64,000 nucleotides of DNA, from assembly GCF_040499845.1 (NCBI RefSeq), contig NZ_CP159342.1, positions 4,588,001-4,652,000 of the forward strand, in the 5' to 3' direction. Source of the stretch: Micromonospora sp. CCTCC AA 2012012. Its GTDB lineage: Bacteria > Actinomycetota > Actinomycetes > Mycobacteriales > Micromonosporaceae. Positions 1 to 7,660 of this stretch are shown here, in pieces (positions within the stretch are counted from its first letter, which is position 1; each line of letters begins with the position of its first letter). The notes under the pieces were generated by a model that saw only the letters and a program-made list of their open reading frames with translations, was not told the origin of the DNA and made no database searches. A program made the translations under genes and the position numbers.

Positions 1-601
1 GGTTGGCCTCCGCTCCGAGCACGAACGCCTGCATGGCCAGCTCGTCGCCGGAGGGCGAGACGAACGCCGGCAGCTCGCGCGGCCCCAGCTCCTGCACGTA
101 CGACCAGAAGATCCCGACCGCCTCGGCGGGCGAGGTCGCCTCGATCGGCAGATCCAGGCTGACCAGCCAGGTGCGGCGGGACGGCGGCGGGCCGAGCCGG
201 TCGGCCAGCTCGCGCCAGGCGGCCACGTCGAGCGGGCTCACCGGCCCGTGCGGGGCCGGCCGGTCGACCGCCACCGGACGGTCGAAGGCCCGCCGGGTGT
301 ACGTCACCACCAGCGTCCCCGGCCCGGCCTCGGACTGCGGGTCGTCGGGATCCTCCCGGGTCTCCCCGGTGGCCGCCGCGACCCGGCCCAGCGCCACCAG
401 TCGGGGCGGCGCGTCGACCAGCACCGCGACCGGCTCGCCGGGGCGGGGCCGGGCGACGCCGTCCAGGCCGGTCAGCTCCAGGGTGTCGTGGTGCACCAGC
501 CGCTCGGCGTCGTACCGCTCGGCGGGCAGGAGCACGGCCCACGCGCCGGTCCCGGTGCCGCCGTCGATGGTGCCGGTGGCGCGCTGCTCGGTGTCGGTCA
601 T
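1..601 (-). CDS. hypothetical protein, 3' end outside window
   Basis: An open minus-strand frame begins at an ATG at 601-599 (MTDTEQRATGTIDGG...) and runs off the left edge, so about 200 residues are visible. The visible part is soluble, rich in Asp, Pro, Val and Leu, and has no signal peptide or membrane segment. The frame keeps the GC-rich third positions of a real actinobacterial gene, and the plus-strand frame over the same bases reads as low-complexity Arg/Ser/Ala. It contains a WSYVQELGPRELPAF stretch near the visible end. I do not recognise the family. It lies 42 bp upstream of the tag gene on the same strand. Confidence 0.7.
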   Translation of the reverse strand, partial: MTDTEQRATGTIDGGTGTGAWAVLLPAERYDAERLVHHDTLELTGLDGVARPRPGEPVAVLVDAPPRLVALGRVAAATGETREDPDDPQSEAGPGTLVVTYTRRAFDRPVAVDRPAPHGPVSPLDVAAWRELADRLGPPPSRRTWLVSLDLPIEATSPAEAVGIFWSYVQELGPRELPAFVSPSGDELAMQAFVLGAEAN

Positions 602-643
602 GTCCCAATCCCATCACGCCGGCAGGGGGTCGGTCCGGTCACG

Positions 644-1228
644 TCACGCTCCGGCCGCCGCCCGGGCGACGTGGCAGCCGGCGAGGTGGTCGTCGACCAT
701 CCCGGTGGCCTGCATCAGGGCGTACGCGGTGGTGGGGCCGACGAAGCGGAAGCCGCGCTTCTTGAGCGCCTTGGCCATCGCGGTGGACTCCGGGGTCAGC
801 GCCGGCACCTGCGCGAACGACTCCGGTCGGGCGGCCCGGGGCGCCGGCGCGTACGACCACAGCAGCGCGGAGAGGCCGTCGGGCAGCTCCAGCGCGGCCC
901 GGGCGTTGGCGACCGCCGCCTCGATCTTGGCGCGGTTGCGGACGATCCCCGCGTCGGCCATCAGTCGGGCCACCTCGGCTTCGCCGTAGCCGGCGACCGT
1001 GCCGATGCGGAACTCGTCGAAGGCGAGCCGGAACGCGGGCCGCTTGCGCAGGATGGTCAGCCAGGAGAGCCCCGACTGGAACGCCTCCAGGGTGAGCCGC
1101 TCATAGAGCGCGTCGTCGCCGCGCAACGGCCGGCCCCACTCCCGGTCGTGATAGACGGCGTAGTCCGGGGTGCTCGATCCCCAGGCGCACCGGGGCAGCC
1201 CGTCCGGGCCGGTAACCAGGTCACTCAC
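644..1228 (-). CDS. tag: DNA-3-methyladenine glycosylase I
   Basis: This enzyme excises 3-methyladenine from alkylated DNA and so starts base-excision repair. The 194-residue protein opens RCAWGSSTPDYAVYHDREWG and has the family core LTLEAFQSGLSW, then ends with DDHLAGC. The Cys and His near the N-terminus and the HX3C at the C-terminus are the four zinc ligands known for Tag. The length agrees with the usual 185-200 residues. The start is taken at GTG 1228: reading towards the gene, TAGCGT is followed by 7 nt and then GTG, the typical actinobacterial leaderless arrangement. GTG 1237 is the alternative. Longer in-frame extensions overlap the neighbouring SRPBCC gene. Confidence 0.95.
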   Translation of the reverse strand: MSDLVTGPDGLPRCAWGSSTPDYAVYHDREWGRPLRGDDALYERLTLEAFQSGLSWLTILRKRPAFRLAFDEFRIGTVAGYGEAEVARLMADAGIVRNRAKIEAAVANARAALELPDGLSALLWSYAPAPRAARPESFAQVPALTPESTAMAKALKKRGFRFVGPTTAYALMQATGMVDDHLAGCHVARAAAGA

Positions 1229-1269
1229 GGCGTACACGCTAGGCCAGCCCACCGACAGCGGGCCGTGGG

Positions 1270-1767
1270 TCAGGGCAGTCGGCCCTGCTCCACCAGCCGG
1301 GCGAACTTCTTCAGCGCCTGGGTGAGGCTGAACTTCGAGCCGGGCCAGAGCACCGGCCAGGCGACCCGACCGGCGGCACCGCCGGGCAGGTGGAACCACT
1401 CGTGCCAGACGACCTGGGTCCGGTCCCGTTCCATCGGGGTGCAGCGCAGCACGCCCGGGCCGCGCAGCAGCTTGCCGCAGTGCACCACGCCCACCTCGTA
1501 CGGGGCGTCGACCCGGACCACCCGCATCTCGTCGCGCAGCGCCGCCGGACCGAGCGCGGTGACCGCCTCGACCAGGCTCCCCTCGCCGCCGTCGCCCTCG
1601 ACCACCCGGACGGTGGTGAACGGGATCCAGTCGGACTGCCGCTCCCAGGCGGTCAGCGCGGCGAAGACCCGCGCGGCGGGCGCGTTCACGATCACGGTGG
1701 CGGTGATCTCACCGGCACCGGGCTGGGCGGCCTCGGCGAACCCGTCGGCGTCCCCGGGCCCGGTCAC
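1270..1767 (-). CDS. SRPBCC family protein
   Basis: A 165-residue protein of the START/Bet v 1-like SRPBCC fold. The N-terminal part reads GEITATVIVNAPAARVFAALTAWERQSDWIP, the usual beta-helix-helix entry to the hydrophobic cavity, and the C-terminus has KFSLTQALKKFARLVEQ, the long closing helix. Such proteins bind hydrophobic ligands or act as polyketide cyclase-like or coenzyme-Q-binding proteins; no specific ligand can be read here. The GTG start at 1767 overlaps the stop of the upstream DivIVA-domain gene (GTGA), so the two are probably translated together. Confidence 0.85.
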   Translation of the reverse strand: MTGPGDADGFAEAAQPGAGEITATVIVNAPAARVFAALTAWERQSDWIPFTTVRVVEGDGGEGSLVEAVTALGPAALRDEMRVVRVDAPYEVGVVHCGKLLRGPGVLRCTPMERDRTQVVWHEWFHLPGGAAGRVAWPVLWPGSKFSLTQALKKFARLVEQGRLP

Positions 1768-2495
1768 GCCGACTCCGATCGCACCACCGGGCCGCGGTCC
1801 CGCTCGCCCTCGACGTCGTCCGCGCCGGCAGCGGTGGCGTCCACCCGCTCCGGGCCGGTCGCGTCGGCGCCGGTCGCCTCCGGACCGGTCCCGTCCACGG
1901 GCGCGGTCGCGTCGGCCACGGAACCGGCCTCGACCGGGGCGGGTTCGGCGAGGGCCGGCTCGGCGGGGGCGGTGGGATCGGCCGGCGGGCGCAGCGTCAC
2001 GGCGGGTGCGGCGACGACGTCGGCGCCCGCCCCGGCCGTCGGGTCGGTGGCCGGGGCGGCGGACTCGTCGGCGGCCGGACCGTCCACCACGGCGGCGTCG
2101 CCCTCGGCGGGCGGGGTGTCGCCGTCGGCCCGGGCGCCGGCCGACTCCTCCCGTGCCCGGCGCAGCGCGTCCGCCTCGGCCGTACGGCCCTCGCGGAGCG
2201 CGGCGACCTCCGCCTCCAGCACGCCGATCAGCTCCGACTTGTAGCCGATGTCGTAGGCCGCCCGGCGCATCGCCTGGTCCACCTGCGCCATCCGGTAGCC
2301 GCGCAGGGCGGTGTCGAAGCGGACCTCGGCGACGTCGGCCTCGCGCAGCGGTCGGCTGCCGGGCAGCGGTACGGCCCGGCCGTCCGGCTCGGCCGGCGCC
2401 AGGCCGGGATCCCGTCCGGAGACGAGCACGGTCACGCCGAACACCACCGCCGCGACGGTGAGCGCGACGACCAAGAGGAGAAGAACCTCACCCAT
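1764..2495 (-). CDS. membrane-anchored DivIVA-domain protein
   Basis: A 243-residue protein with one transmembrane helix at residues about 3-26 (GEVLLLLVVALTVAAVVFGV). It is followed by a short DivIVA-type motif (VRFDTALRGYRMAQVDQAMRR...IGYKSELIGVLEAEV) with coiled-coil character and then a 130-residue acidic Ala/Pro/Asp-rich tail that looks disordered. In actinomycetes DivIVA-domain proteins mark the cell pole or septum; the role of this short membrane-tethered type is not established. The start is set at ATG 2495 because upstream in-frame sequence is Pro/Arg/Gly-rich without a hydrophobic start. It is translationally coupled to the SRPBCC gene downstream and divergent from the DHPS-like gene. 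Confidence 0.85.
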   Translation of the reverse strand: MGEVLLLLVVALTVAAVVFGVTVLVSGRDPGLAPAEPDGRAVPLPGSRPLREADVAEVRFDTALRGYRMAQVDQAMRRAAYDIGYKSELIGVLEAEVAALREGRTAEADALRRAREESAGARADGDTPPAEGDAAVVDGPAADESAAPATDPTAGAGADVVAAPAVTLRPPADPTAPAEPALAEPAPVEAGSVADATAPVDGTGPEATGADATGPERVDATAAGADDVEGERDRGPVVRSESA

Positions 2496-2645
2496 GGGGA
2501 GATCGTGGCACGCGGGCGGGCCGCGGGCGAGCCCTCCGCGCGCTCCGATCATGAATCGCAACCCGGCGTACCGGCCCGGCCGGGTGTCGGCGGACCGGCT
2601 AGCGTCGGGGGCGGCCGGCGGCACGGGCGACGGCCGGCGGAGACC

Positions 2646-2651
2646 AGGAGG
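2646..2651 (+). promoter_or_regulatory. strong Shine-Dalgarno AGGAGG
   Basis: AGGAGG ends 5 nt before ATG 2657 and fixes the start of the dihydropteroate synthase homologue. Confidence 0.85.
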
Positions 2652-2656
2652 CGGAC

Positions 2657-3526
2657 ATGACCGGGGCGCTGCGGCTCGGCGGGCGGACCTTCTCCCCCGG
2701 TGAGCTGGTGGTGATGGCGATCGTCAACCGGACGCCGGACTCGTTCTTCGACCGGGGCGCCACCTACGCGGCGGACAGCGCGCTGCGGGCGGTGGAGCGC
2801 GCGGTCGCCGAGGGCGCGGAGATCATCGACATCGGTGGGGTGAAGGCCGGTCCCGGTGACGAGGTCGACGTGGCCGAGGAGATCCGCCGGACGGTGGACA
2901 CCATCGCCGCGGTCCGGGCCGCCTTCCCGGACGTGGTCATCTCGATCGACACCTGGCGGGCCGAGGTGGCGGTGGAGGCGGTCGCGGCCGGCGCCGACCT
3001 GCTCAACGACACCTGGTCGGGTGCCGATCCCGCGCTGGCCCGGGTGGCCGCGGAGACCGGGGCGGGGCTGGTCTGCTCGCACGCCGGTGGGCTCTCTCCG
3101 CGTACCCGGCCGCACCGGGCGGCCTTCGACGACGTGGTGGCCGACGTGGTGTCGACGGTGACCGGGCTCGCCGAACGCGCGGTCTCCCTCGGCGTACGCC
3201 CCGACGGCATCCTGATCGACCCGGCGCACGACTTCGGCAAGAACACCCGCCACTCGTTGGAGATCACCCGCCGGCTGGCGGAGCTCTCCGGCACGGGGTG
3301 GCCGTTGCTGGTCGCCCTGTCGAACAAGGACTTCATCGGCGAGACGCTCGACCTGTCGGTGCCGGAACGGCTGGAGGGCACCCTCGCGGCGACGGCGGTG
3401 TCGGCGTGGCTGGGTGCCCGGGTGTTCCGGGCGCACCAGGTGCTGCCGACCCGCCGGGTGCTGGACATGGTGGCCTCGATCCGCGGGGACCGGCCGCCCG
3501 TCGCCACCCGTCGCGGCCTGGCCTGA
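2657..3526 (+). CDS. folP2: dihydropteroate synthase homologue, FolP2 type
   Basis: A 289-residue TIM-barrel protein of the pterin-binding family. The first loop keeps NRTPDSFFDRG, the strand-2 motif is IDIGGVKAGPGDEV, and ISIDTWRAEVA, NDTWSGAD and ILIDPAHDFGKN follow. True DHPS has a GGESTRPG loop that binds pABA; here that loop is GGVKAGPG. The same change marks the mycobacterial FolP2 group, which to my knowledge does not supply DHPS activity. A role in folate synthesis should therefore not be assumed. The gene stands alone rather than in a folP-folB-folK operon, and converges on nuoA with a 10-bp gap. Confidence 0.88.
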   Translation: MTGALRLGGRTFSPGELVVMAIVNRTPDSFFDRGATYAADSALRAVERAVAEGAEIIDIGGVKAGPGDEVDVAEEIRRTVDTIAAVRAAFPDVVISIDTWRAEVAVEAVAAGADLLNDTWSGADPALARVAAETGAGLVCSHAGGLSPRTRPHRAAFDDVVADVVSTVTGLAERAVSLGVRPDGILIDPAHDFGKNTRHSLEITRRLAELSGTGWPLLVALSNKDFIGETLDLSVPERLEGTLAATAVSAWLGARVFRAHQVLPTRRVLDMVASIRGDRPPVATRRGLA

Positions 3527-3536
3527 GCGGGGCCGC

Positions 3537-3914
3537 TCAGGTCCAGCGGAGGATGTTCTTCCGCCAGGCGTAGAGGATGCCGAGCGCCACCACGGCGACG
3601 AAGACACCCATCTCCACCACGGTCGTCACCCCGAATCCGGGCCGGTCGAAGACCAGCGCCCAGGGGAAGAGGAAGACCGCCTCGACCGCGAAGAGCACGT
3701 AGAGATAGGCGTAGACGTAGTAGCGGATCTGCATCTGCGCCCAGTCGCCGCCGACCGGGTCGAGGCCGCACTCATAGCTGGTCCGCTTACCCCAGGGATC
3801 AGCCGGACGGGCAGGACGTAACATCCGGTTGGCCGAGAACGCTGTGACGAAGAAGAGAACGCTCGCCACCAGAAGGAGACCGAGCGTGGCGTAGGAGCCG
3901 AGATAACCCGTCAC
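3537..3914 (-). CDS. nuoA: NADH-quinone oxidoreductase subunit A, isolated copy
   Basis: A 125-residue protein with three transmembrane helices (residues about 7-28, 65-87 and 95-117). It carries the NuoA/NDH-3 signature KRTSYECGLDPVGGDWAQMQIRYYVYAYLYVLFAVEAVFLFPWA. The Cys in YECG and the acidic residues of the second helix, which face the quinone/proton region of complex I, are present. NuoA normally heads a 13-14-gene nuo operon, but here it is alone: the neighbours are the DHPS homologue and a secreted protein. It starts at GTG 3914. It could be a second, accessory subunit A or a relict; the sequence is intact. Confidence 0.93.
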   Translation of the reverse strand: MTGYLGSYATLGLLLVASVLFFVTAFSANRMLRPARPADPWGKRTSYECGLDPVGGDWAQMQIRYYVYAYLYVLFAVEAVFLFPWALVFDRPGFGVTTVVEMGVFVAVVALGILYAWRKNILRWT

Positions 3915-4035
3915 GGTGGGTCAGCCTACCGGGCCGGTCGTCACGCGGAACGGAACACGTTACGGATTTGTTTCCTCGCCGGACTAGTGCCTTACGGCAA
4001 CTATTACCGAATAATGAAGCCTCACTGAGTGTCAC

Positions 4036-4040
4036 GGAGG
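4036..4040 (+). promoter_or_regulatory. Shine-Dalgarno GGAGG
   Basis: GGAGG lies 4 nt before ATG 4045 and sets the start of the secreted Pro-rich protein. Confidence 0.75.
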
Positions 4041-4044
4041 ACAG

Positions 4045-5499
4045 ATGGCTCGCCCCCGCGTACGCCCGGCTCGGCGGGTCTCCGCCCCGCGCACCTCCGT
4101 ACTGCTCGCCGCGTCGCTGGCGGTCGGACTCGCGACGGCGGTCGCGGTGGCACCCGGCTGGGCGACCGCGTCGCCCGTGGTCACCGGCTCCGGCACCACG
4201 GTGAACGACCCGCCCGCCGATCCCGGCGCCGACCCGACCGACGCCACCCCGACCGTGGACCCGACCGCGACCGATCCGGCGCCGACCACGCCGCCGCCGA
4301 CCGAGAGCGCGCCCCCGGAGACCACGGCACCCCCGCCGCCGCCCCCGCCGACCACCGCGCCGGCGCCGGCCCCGACCACCACCGCGCCCGCCAACCCGGC
4401 GCCGACCACCACCGCCCCGGCTCCCCCGCCGCCCGCCCCGGCCCCGCCGCCGCCCGCCCCGGCGCCGCCGACGGTCCCGCCGGCGCAGCCCGGCCAGCCC
4501 GTCGGCCACCTCGGCGTACGGGTGACCACCGACGACGTCGTGCTCACCCCGGCCTACTGGAACGCCGAGACCACCGTGGCCACCCTGCGGGTCACCATCA
4601 CGAACGTCGGCACCGCACCGGAACTGGTCCGCCTCGGCTACACGCTGCCCACCGGCCTCACCGACGCCGGCACCCCCGGCTGCGCCGCGGCGGGCGGCGG
4701 CAGCTACCGGTGCGGCGAGTGGGCGACCGCGCCGGGCGCGCGGTTCAGCAGCTCGATCCGGGTACGGGTCAGCGCCACCGCCTGGCGGGCCATGCCGCTC
4801 AGCGGCTCGGTCCAGGTGACCGCCACCGCCCCCGGGGTGACCGGCTCGACGGCCGACAACGAGGGCTTCGCGGTGCTCTTCCCGCCCGGCCCGCCCGTGC
4901 CGGGCATCTCGCTCCGCGCCGACGAGGTGGCCTTCGACATCAGCGGCGGCGCGAGCAGCCTCTCCGTACGCCTGGGCAACACCGGCTCGGTGGACGCCGC
5001 CGGTCGGGTCGAGGTGATCCTGCCGGACGGGGTGACCGCCCCGAACCCGCCGGCCGGCTGCGTCGCGGTGGCCCCGACCCGGACCCGGTGCGACGTCGGC
5101 GCGGTGCCCGCCGGCCGGTACGCCACCCTGCGGCTGCCGGTCTCCGCGACCGCCGAGGCGCAGCGGAACGCTCCGCTCTCCGGCGCGGTGGTCGGCCGGC
5201 TGGACCCGCGCAGCGGTCACGACAAGCAGGTGCAGATGACCTTCCGGATCACCGCGGCGGCGGCGCTGGCGACCCCGGTGGCGACGCCGGTCCCGACCGG
5301 TTCGCAGGGCGTGCTCGTCGCCGCGGGGCAGGGCGGCGGCGACGAGGGGCTCACCTCGGTGCAGCGGACGGCGATCACCCTGATCACGGTCTCCGGGTTG
5401 CTGGTGGTGCTCGCCCTCGCGCTGGCGACCACCTCGCTCCGCCGCCGGATGAGCGGGTCGAGGCGCGAGCCGACCCCGGCGCCCAGCGGTACGGAGTGA
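4045..5499 (+). CDS. secreted, membrane-anchored Pro/Thr-rich protein with DUF11-like domains
   Basis: A 484-residue surface protein. Residues 1-43 form an Arg-rich Sec signal (TSVLLAASLAVGLATAVAVAPGWATA). Residues about 50-150 are a Thr/Pro/Ala spacer that probably spans the wall. Two beta-sandwich modules follow at about 155-275 and 285-395 (VATLRVTITNVGTAPELVRLGYTLP; LSVRLGNTGSVDAAGRVEVILPDGV), resembling DUF11/CARDB adhesion-type domains with paired Cys. A transmembrane helix at about 445-465 is followed by a short Arg-rich cytoplasmic tail; there is no LPXTG. The architecture suggests a wall-spanning surface protein of unknown ligand. It precedes korAB with a 316-bp gap and is probably transcribed separately. 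Confidence 0.88.
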   Translation: MARPRVRPARRVSAPRTSVLLAASLAVGLATAVAVAPGWATASPVVTGSGTTVNDPPADPGADPTDATPTVDPTATDPAPTTPPPTESAPPETTAPPPPPPPTTAPAPAPTTTAPANPAPTTTAPAPPPPAPAPPPPAPAPPTVPPAQPGQPVGHLGVRVTTDDVVLTPAYWNAETTVATLRVTITNVGTAPELVRLGYTLPTGLTDAGTPGCAAAGGGSYRCGEWATAPGARFSSSIRVRVSATAWRAMPLSGSVQVTATAPGVTGSTADNEGFAVLFPPGPPVPGISLRADEVAFDISGGASSLSVRLGNTGSVDAAGRVEVILPDGVTAPNPPAGCVAVAPTRTRCDVGAVPAGRYATLRLPVSATAEAQRNAPLSGAVVGRLDPRSGHDKQVQMTFRITAAAALATPVATPVPTGSQGVLVAAGQGGGDEGLTSVQRTAITLITVSGLLVVLALALATTSLRRRMSGSRREPTPAPSGTE

Positions 5500-5708
5500 C
5501 CCGTCGACCTTCTGGTGTGCGGTGATCTGGGTTACGGCCAGCGGTACTAAACGCCCGAAAGCCGGGCATACACCCGCCCGATCGGGTCCCACACGTCGGA
5601 CCTCAGCCAAGGCGGCCCTAACCGCGCGACGTAGGCTCTGACGTGAGGAACGGAGCAAGCCGGACCACCTGCGGATGGACCGGCACGGCGTCGCGTCAAG
5701 GAGGTCAC

Positions 5709-5819
5709 GTGGCCGGGCAAGGCGGGGTCACCATCATGTTCAGCCGCCCCTGCGTCGTGAGCGCGAGGAGCGAGTCGGTTCTGCGAGCCCCGCAGTCGCG
5801 AACGAAGGTGGCACAGTGA
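5709..5819 (+). CDS. possible 36-aa leader ORF ahead of korA
   Basis: GTG 5709 stands 4 nt after a strong AAGGAGG (5698-5704). The frame MAGQGGVTIMFSRPCVVSAR... ends in TGA 5817-5819, overlapping the korA GTG start by GTGA. That layout would couple korA translation to the small ORF. Against it, much of the frame lies in a GAGCGCGAGGAGCGAGTCGG-like stretch that I believe is a dispersed intergenic repeat in Micromonospora, so the coding potential may be accidental. Confidence 0.3.
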   Translation: MAGQGGVTIMFSRPCVVSARSESVLRAPQSRTKVAQ

Positions 5820-7660
5820 CCAAGCAGATCCGTCAACTGGACCGGGTGGTCATCCGGTTCGCCGGCGACTCCGGCGACGGCATGCAGCTGACCGGCGACC
5901 GGTTCACGTCGGAGACGGCGCAGCTGGGCAACGACATCTCCACGTTGCCGAACTTCCCGGCGGAGATCCGGGCACCCGCCGGCACCCTGCCCGGCGTGTC
6001 GAGCTTCCAGGTGCACTTCGCCGACTACGACATCCTGACCCCGGGTGACGCGCCGAACGTGCTGGTGGCGATGAACCCGGCGGCGCTCAAGGCCAACCTG
6101 GCCGACCTGCCGCGCGGGGCCGACATCATCGTCAACACCGACGAGTTCACCAAGCGCAACCTGGCCAAGGTGGGTTACACGACCAGCCCCCTGGACGACG
6201 ACTCGCTCGCCGGTTACGTGGTGCACCCGGTGGCGCTCACCTCGATGACGGTCGGCGCGCTGGCCGAGCAGGACGTGTCCAAGAAGGACGCCGAGCGGGC
6301 CAAGAACATGTTCGCCCTCGGCCTGCTGTCGTGGATGTACTCCCGGCCGTACTCCTCGACGCTGCGGTTCCTGGAGCGCAAGTTCGCCGCCCGGCCGGAG
6401 CTGGTCGCGGCGAACGTGGCCGCCTTCCGGGCCGGCTGGAACTTCGGCGAGACCACCGAGAACTTCTCCGTCCGGTACGAGGTGAAGCCGGCGAAGATGC
6501 TGCCGGGCACCTACCGGAACATCACCGGCAACGCGGCGCTGTCGCTGGGCCTGGTGGCCGCCGGGGTCCGCTCCGGCCTGCCGGTGTTCCTCGGGGCGTA
6601 CCCGATCACGCCGGCGTCGGACATCCTGCACGAGCTGAGCAAGCACAAGCGGTTCGGCGTGGTGACCATGCAGGCCGAGGACGAGATCGCCGCGGTCGGC
6701 GCGGCGCTGGGCGCCTCGTACGGCGGCGCGCTCGGCGTCACCACCACCAGCGGTCCCGGCGTGGCGCTCAAGAGCGAGACCATCTCGCTGGCGGTGGCCC
6801 TGGAGCTGCCGCTGGTGGTCGTGGACGTGCAGCGGGCCGGGCCGTCGACGGGCATGCCGACCAAGACCGAGCAGGCCGACCTCAACATGGCGCTGCACGG
6901 CCGGCACGGCGAGGCCCCGGTCGCGGTGATCGCGCCGAAGTCGCCGTCGGACTGCTTCCACGCGGCGCTGGAGGCGGCGCGGATCGCGCTGACCTACCGC
7001 ACCCCGGTCATCCTGCTGTCGGACAACTACGTCGCCAACGGCTCCGAGCCGTGGCTGCTGCCCGACGTGGAGAGCCTGCCCGACCTGCGGGTGGAGTTCG
7101 CCACCGAGCCCAACGGCGAGGACGGCACCTTCCTGCCCTACCTGCGGGACCCGCAGACCCTGGCCCGGCCGTGGGCCGTCCCGGGCACCCCGGGGCTGGA
7201 GCACCGCATCGGTGGCCTGGAGAAGGCCGACAAGACCGGTGACATCTCGTACGACCCGGCGAACCACGACTTCATGGTGCGCACCCGGGCGGCCCGGATC
7301 GAGACGATCCCGGTGCCGGACGTCGAGGTGGAGGACCCGGACGGCACCGCCCGGGTGCTGGTGCTCGGCTGGGGCTCCACGTACGGGCCGATCGGTGCGG
7401 CCTGCCGGGGGCTGCGTCAGCGTGGGCTCCCCGTGGCCCAGGCGCACCTGCGGCACCTGTCGCCGATGCCGGCCAACCTCGGTGAGGTGCTGCGGTCGTA
7501 CGACCGGGTCGTCATCCCCGAGATGAACCTCGGCCAGCTCGCCCACGTGGTCCGGGCGAAGTACCTGGTCGACGCGATCGGCTACAACCAGGTCCGCGGT
7601 CTGCCGTTCACGGCCGCCGAGCTGGAGACGATGCTGGAAGAGGTCCTGAAGAATGTCTGA
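5816..7660 (+). CDS. korA: 2-oxoglutarate:ferredoxin oxidoreductase, alpha (gamma-alpha fused) subunit
   Basis: A 614-residue subunit of the CoA-dependent 2-oxoacid:ferredoxin oxidoreductase that makes succinyl-CoA (or acyl-CoA) and reduced ferredoxin in the cytoplasm. The N-terminal gamma domain (residues about 5-190) has VVIRFAGDSGDGMQLTGDRF. The alpha pyrimidine-binding domain begins near 225 with GNAALSLGLVAAGVRSGLPVFLGAYPITPASD and includes TTTSGPGVALKSETISLAVALELPLVVVDVQRAGPSTGMPTKTEQ. This gamma-alpha fusion is normal for actinobacterial KorA. The GTG start at 5816 is chosen over upstream in-frame codons because homology begins at KQIRQLDRVVIRF and GAAGGTGG precedes it. It overlaps korB by 8 bp. 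Confidence 0.96.
   Translation: MTKQIRQLDRVVIRFAGDSGDGMQLTGDRFTSETAQLGNDISTLPNFPAEIRAPAGTLPGVSSFQVHFADYDILTPGDAPNVLVAMNPAALKANLADLPRGADIIVNTDEFTKRNLAKVGYTTSPLDDDSLAGYVVHPVALTSMTVGALAEQDVSKKDAERAKNMFALGLLSWMYSRPYSSTLRFLERKFAARPELVAANVAAFRAGWNFGETTENFSVRYEVKPAKMLPGTYRNITGNAALSLGLVAAGVRSGLPVFLGAYPITPASDILHELSKHKRFGVVTMQAEDEIAAVGAALGASYGGALGVTTTSGPGVALKSETISLAVALELPLVVVDVQRAGPSTGMPTKTEQADLNMALHGRHGEAPVAVIAPKSPSDCFHAALEAARIALTYRTPVILLSDNYVANGSEPWLLPDVESLPDLRVEFATEPNGEDGTFLPYLRDPQTLARPWAVPGTPGLEHRIGGLEKADKTGDISYDPANHDFMVRTRAARIETIPVPDVEVEDPDGTARVLVLGWGSTYGPIGAACRGLRQRGLPVAQAHLRHLSPMPANLGEVLRSYDRVVIPEMNLGQLAHVVRAKYLVDAIGYNQVRGLPFTAAELETMLEEVLKNV

Noticed and set aside
248..2461. Long plus-strand open frame of 737 codons
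   Set aside because: It is antisense to tag, the SRPBCC and DivIVA-domain genes, reads as Arg/Pro/Gly-rich low complexity, and arises from the GC bias of the true minus-strand genes.
3799..5658. Long minus-strand open frame opposite the secreted Pro-rich gene
   Set aside because: Arg/Gly-rich shadow; the plus strand has a signal peptide, structured domains, a membrane anchor and a ribosome site.
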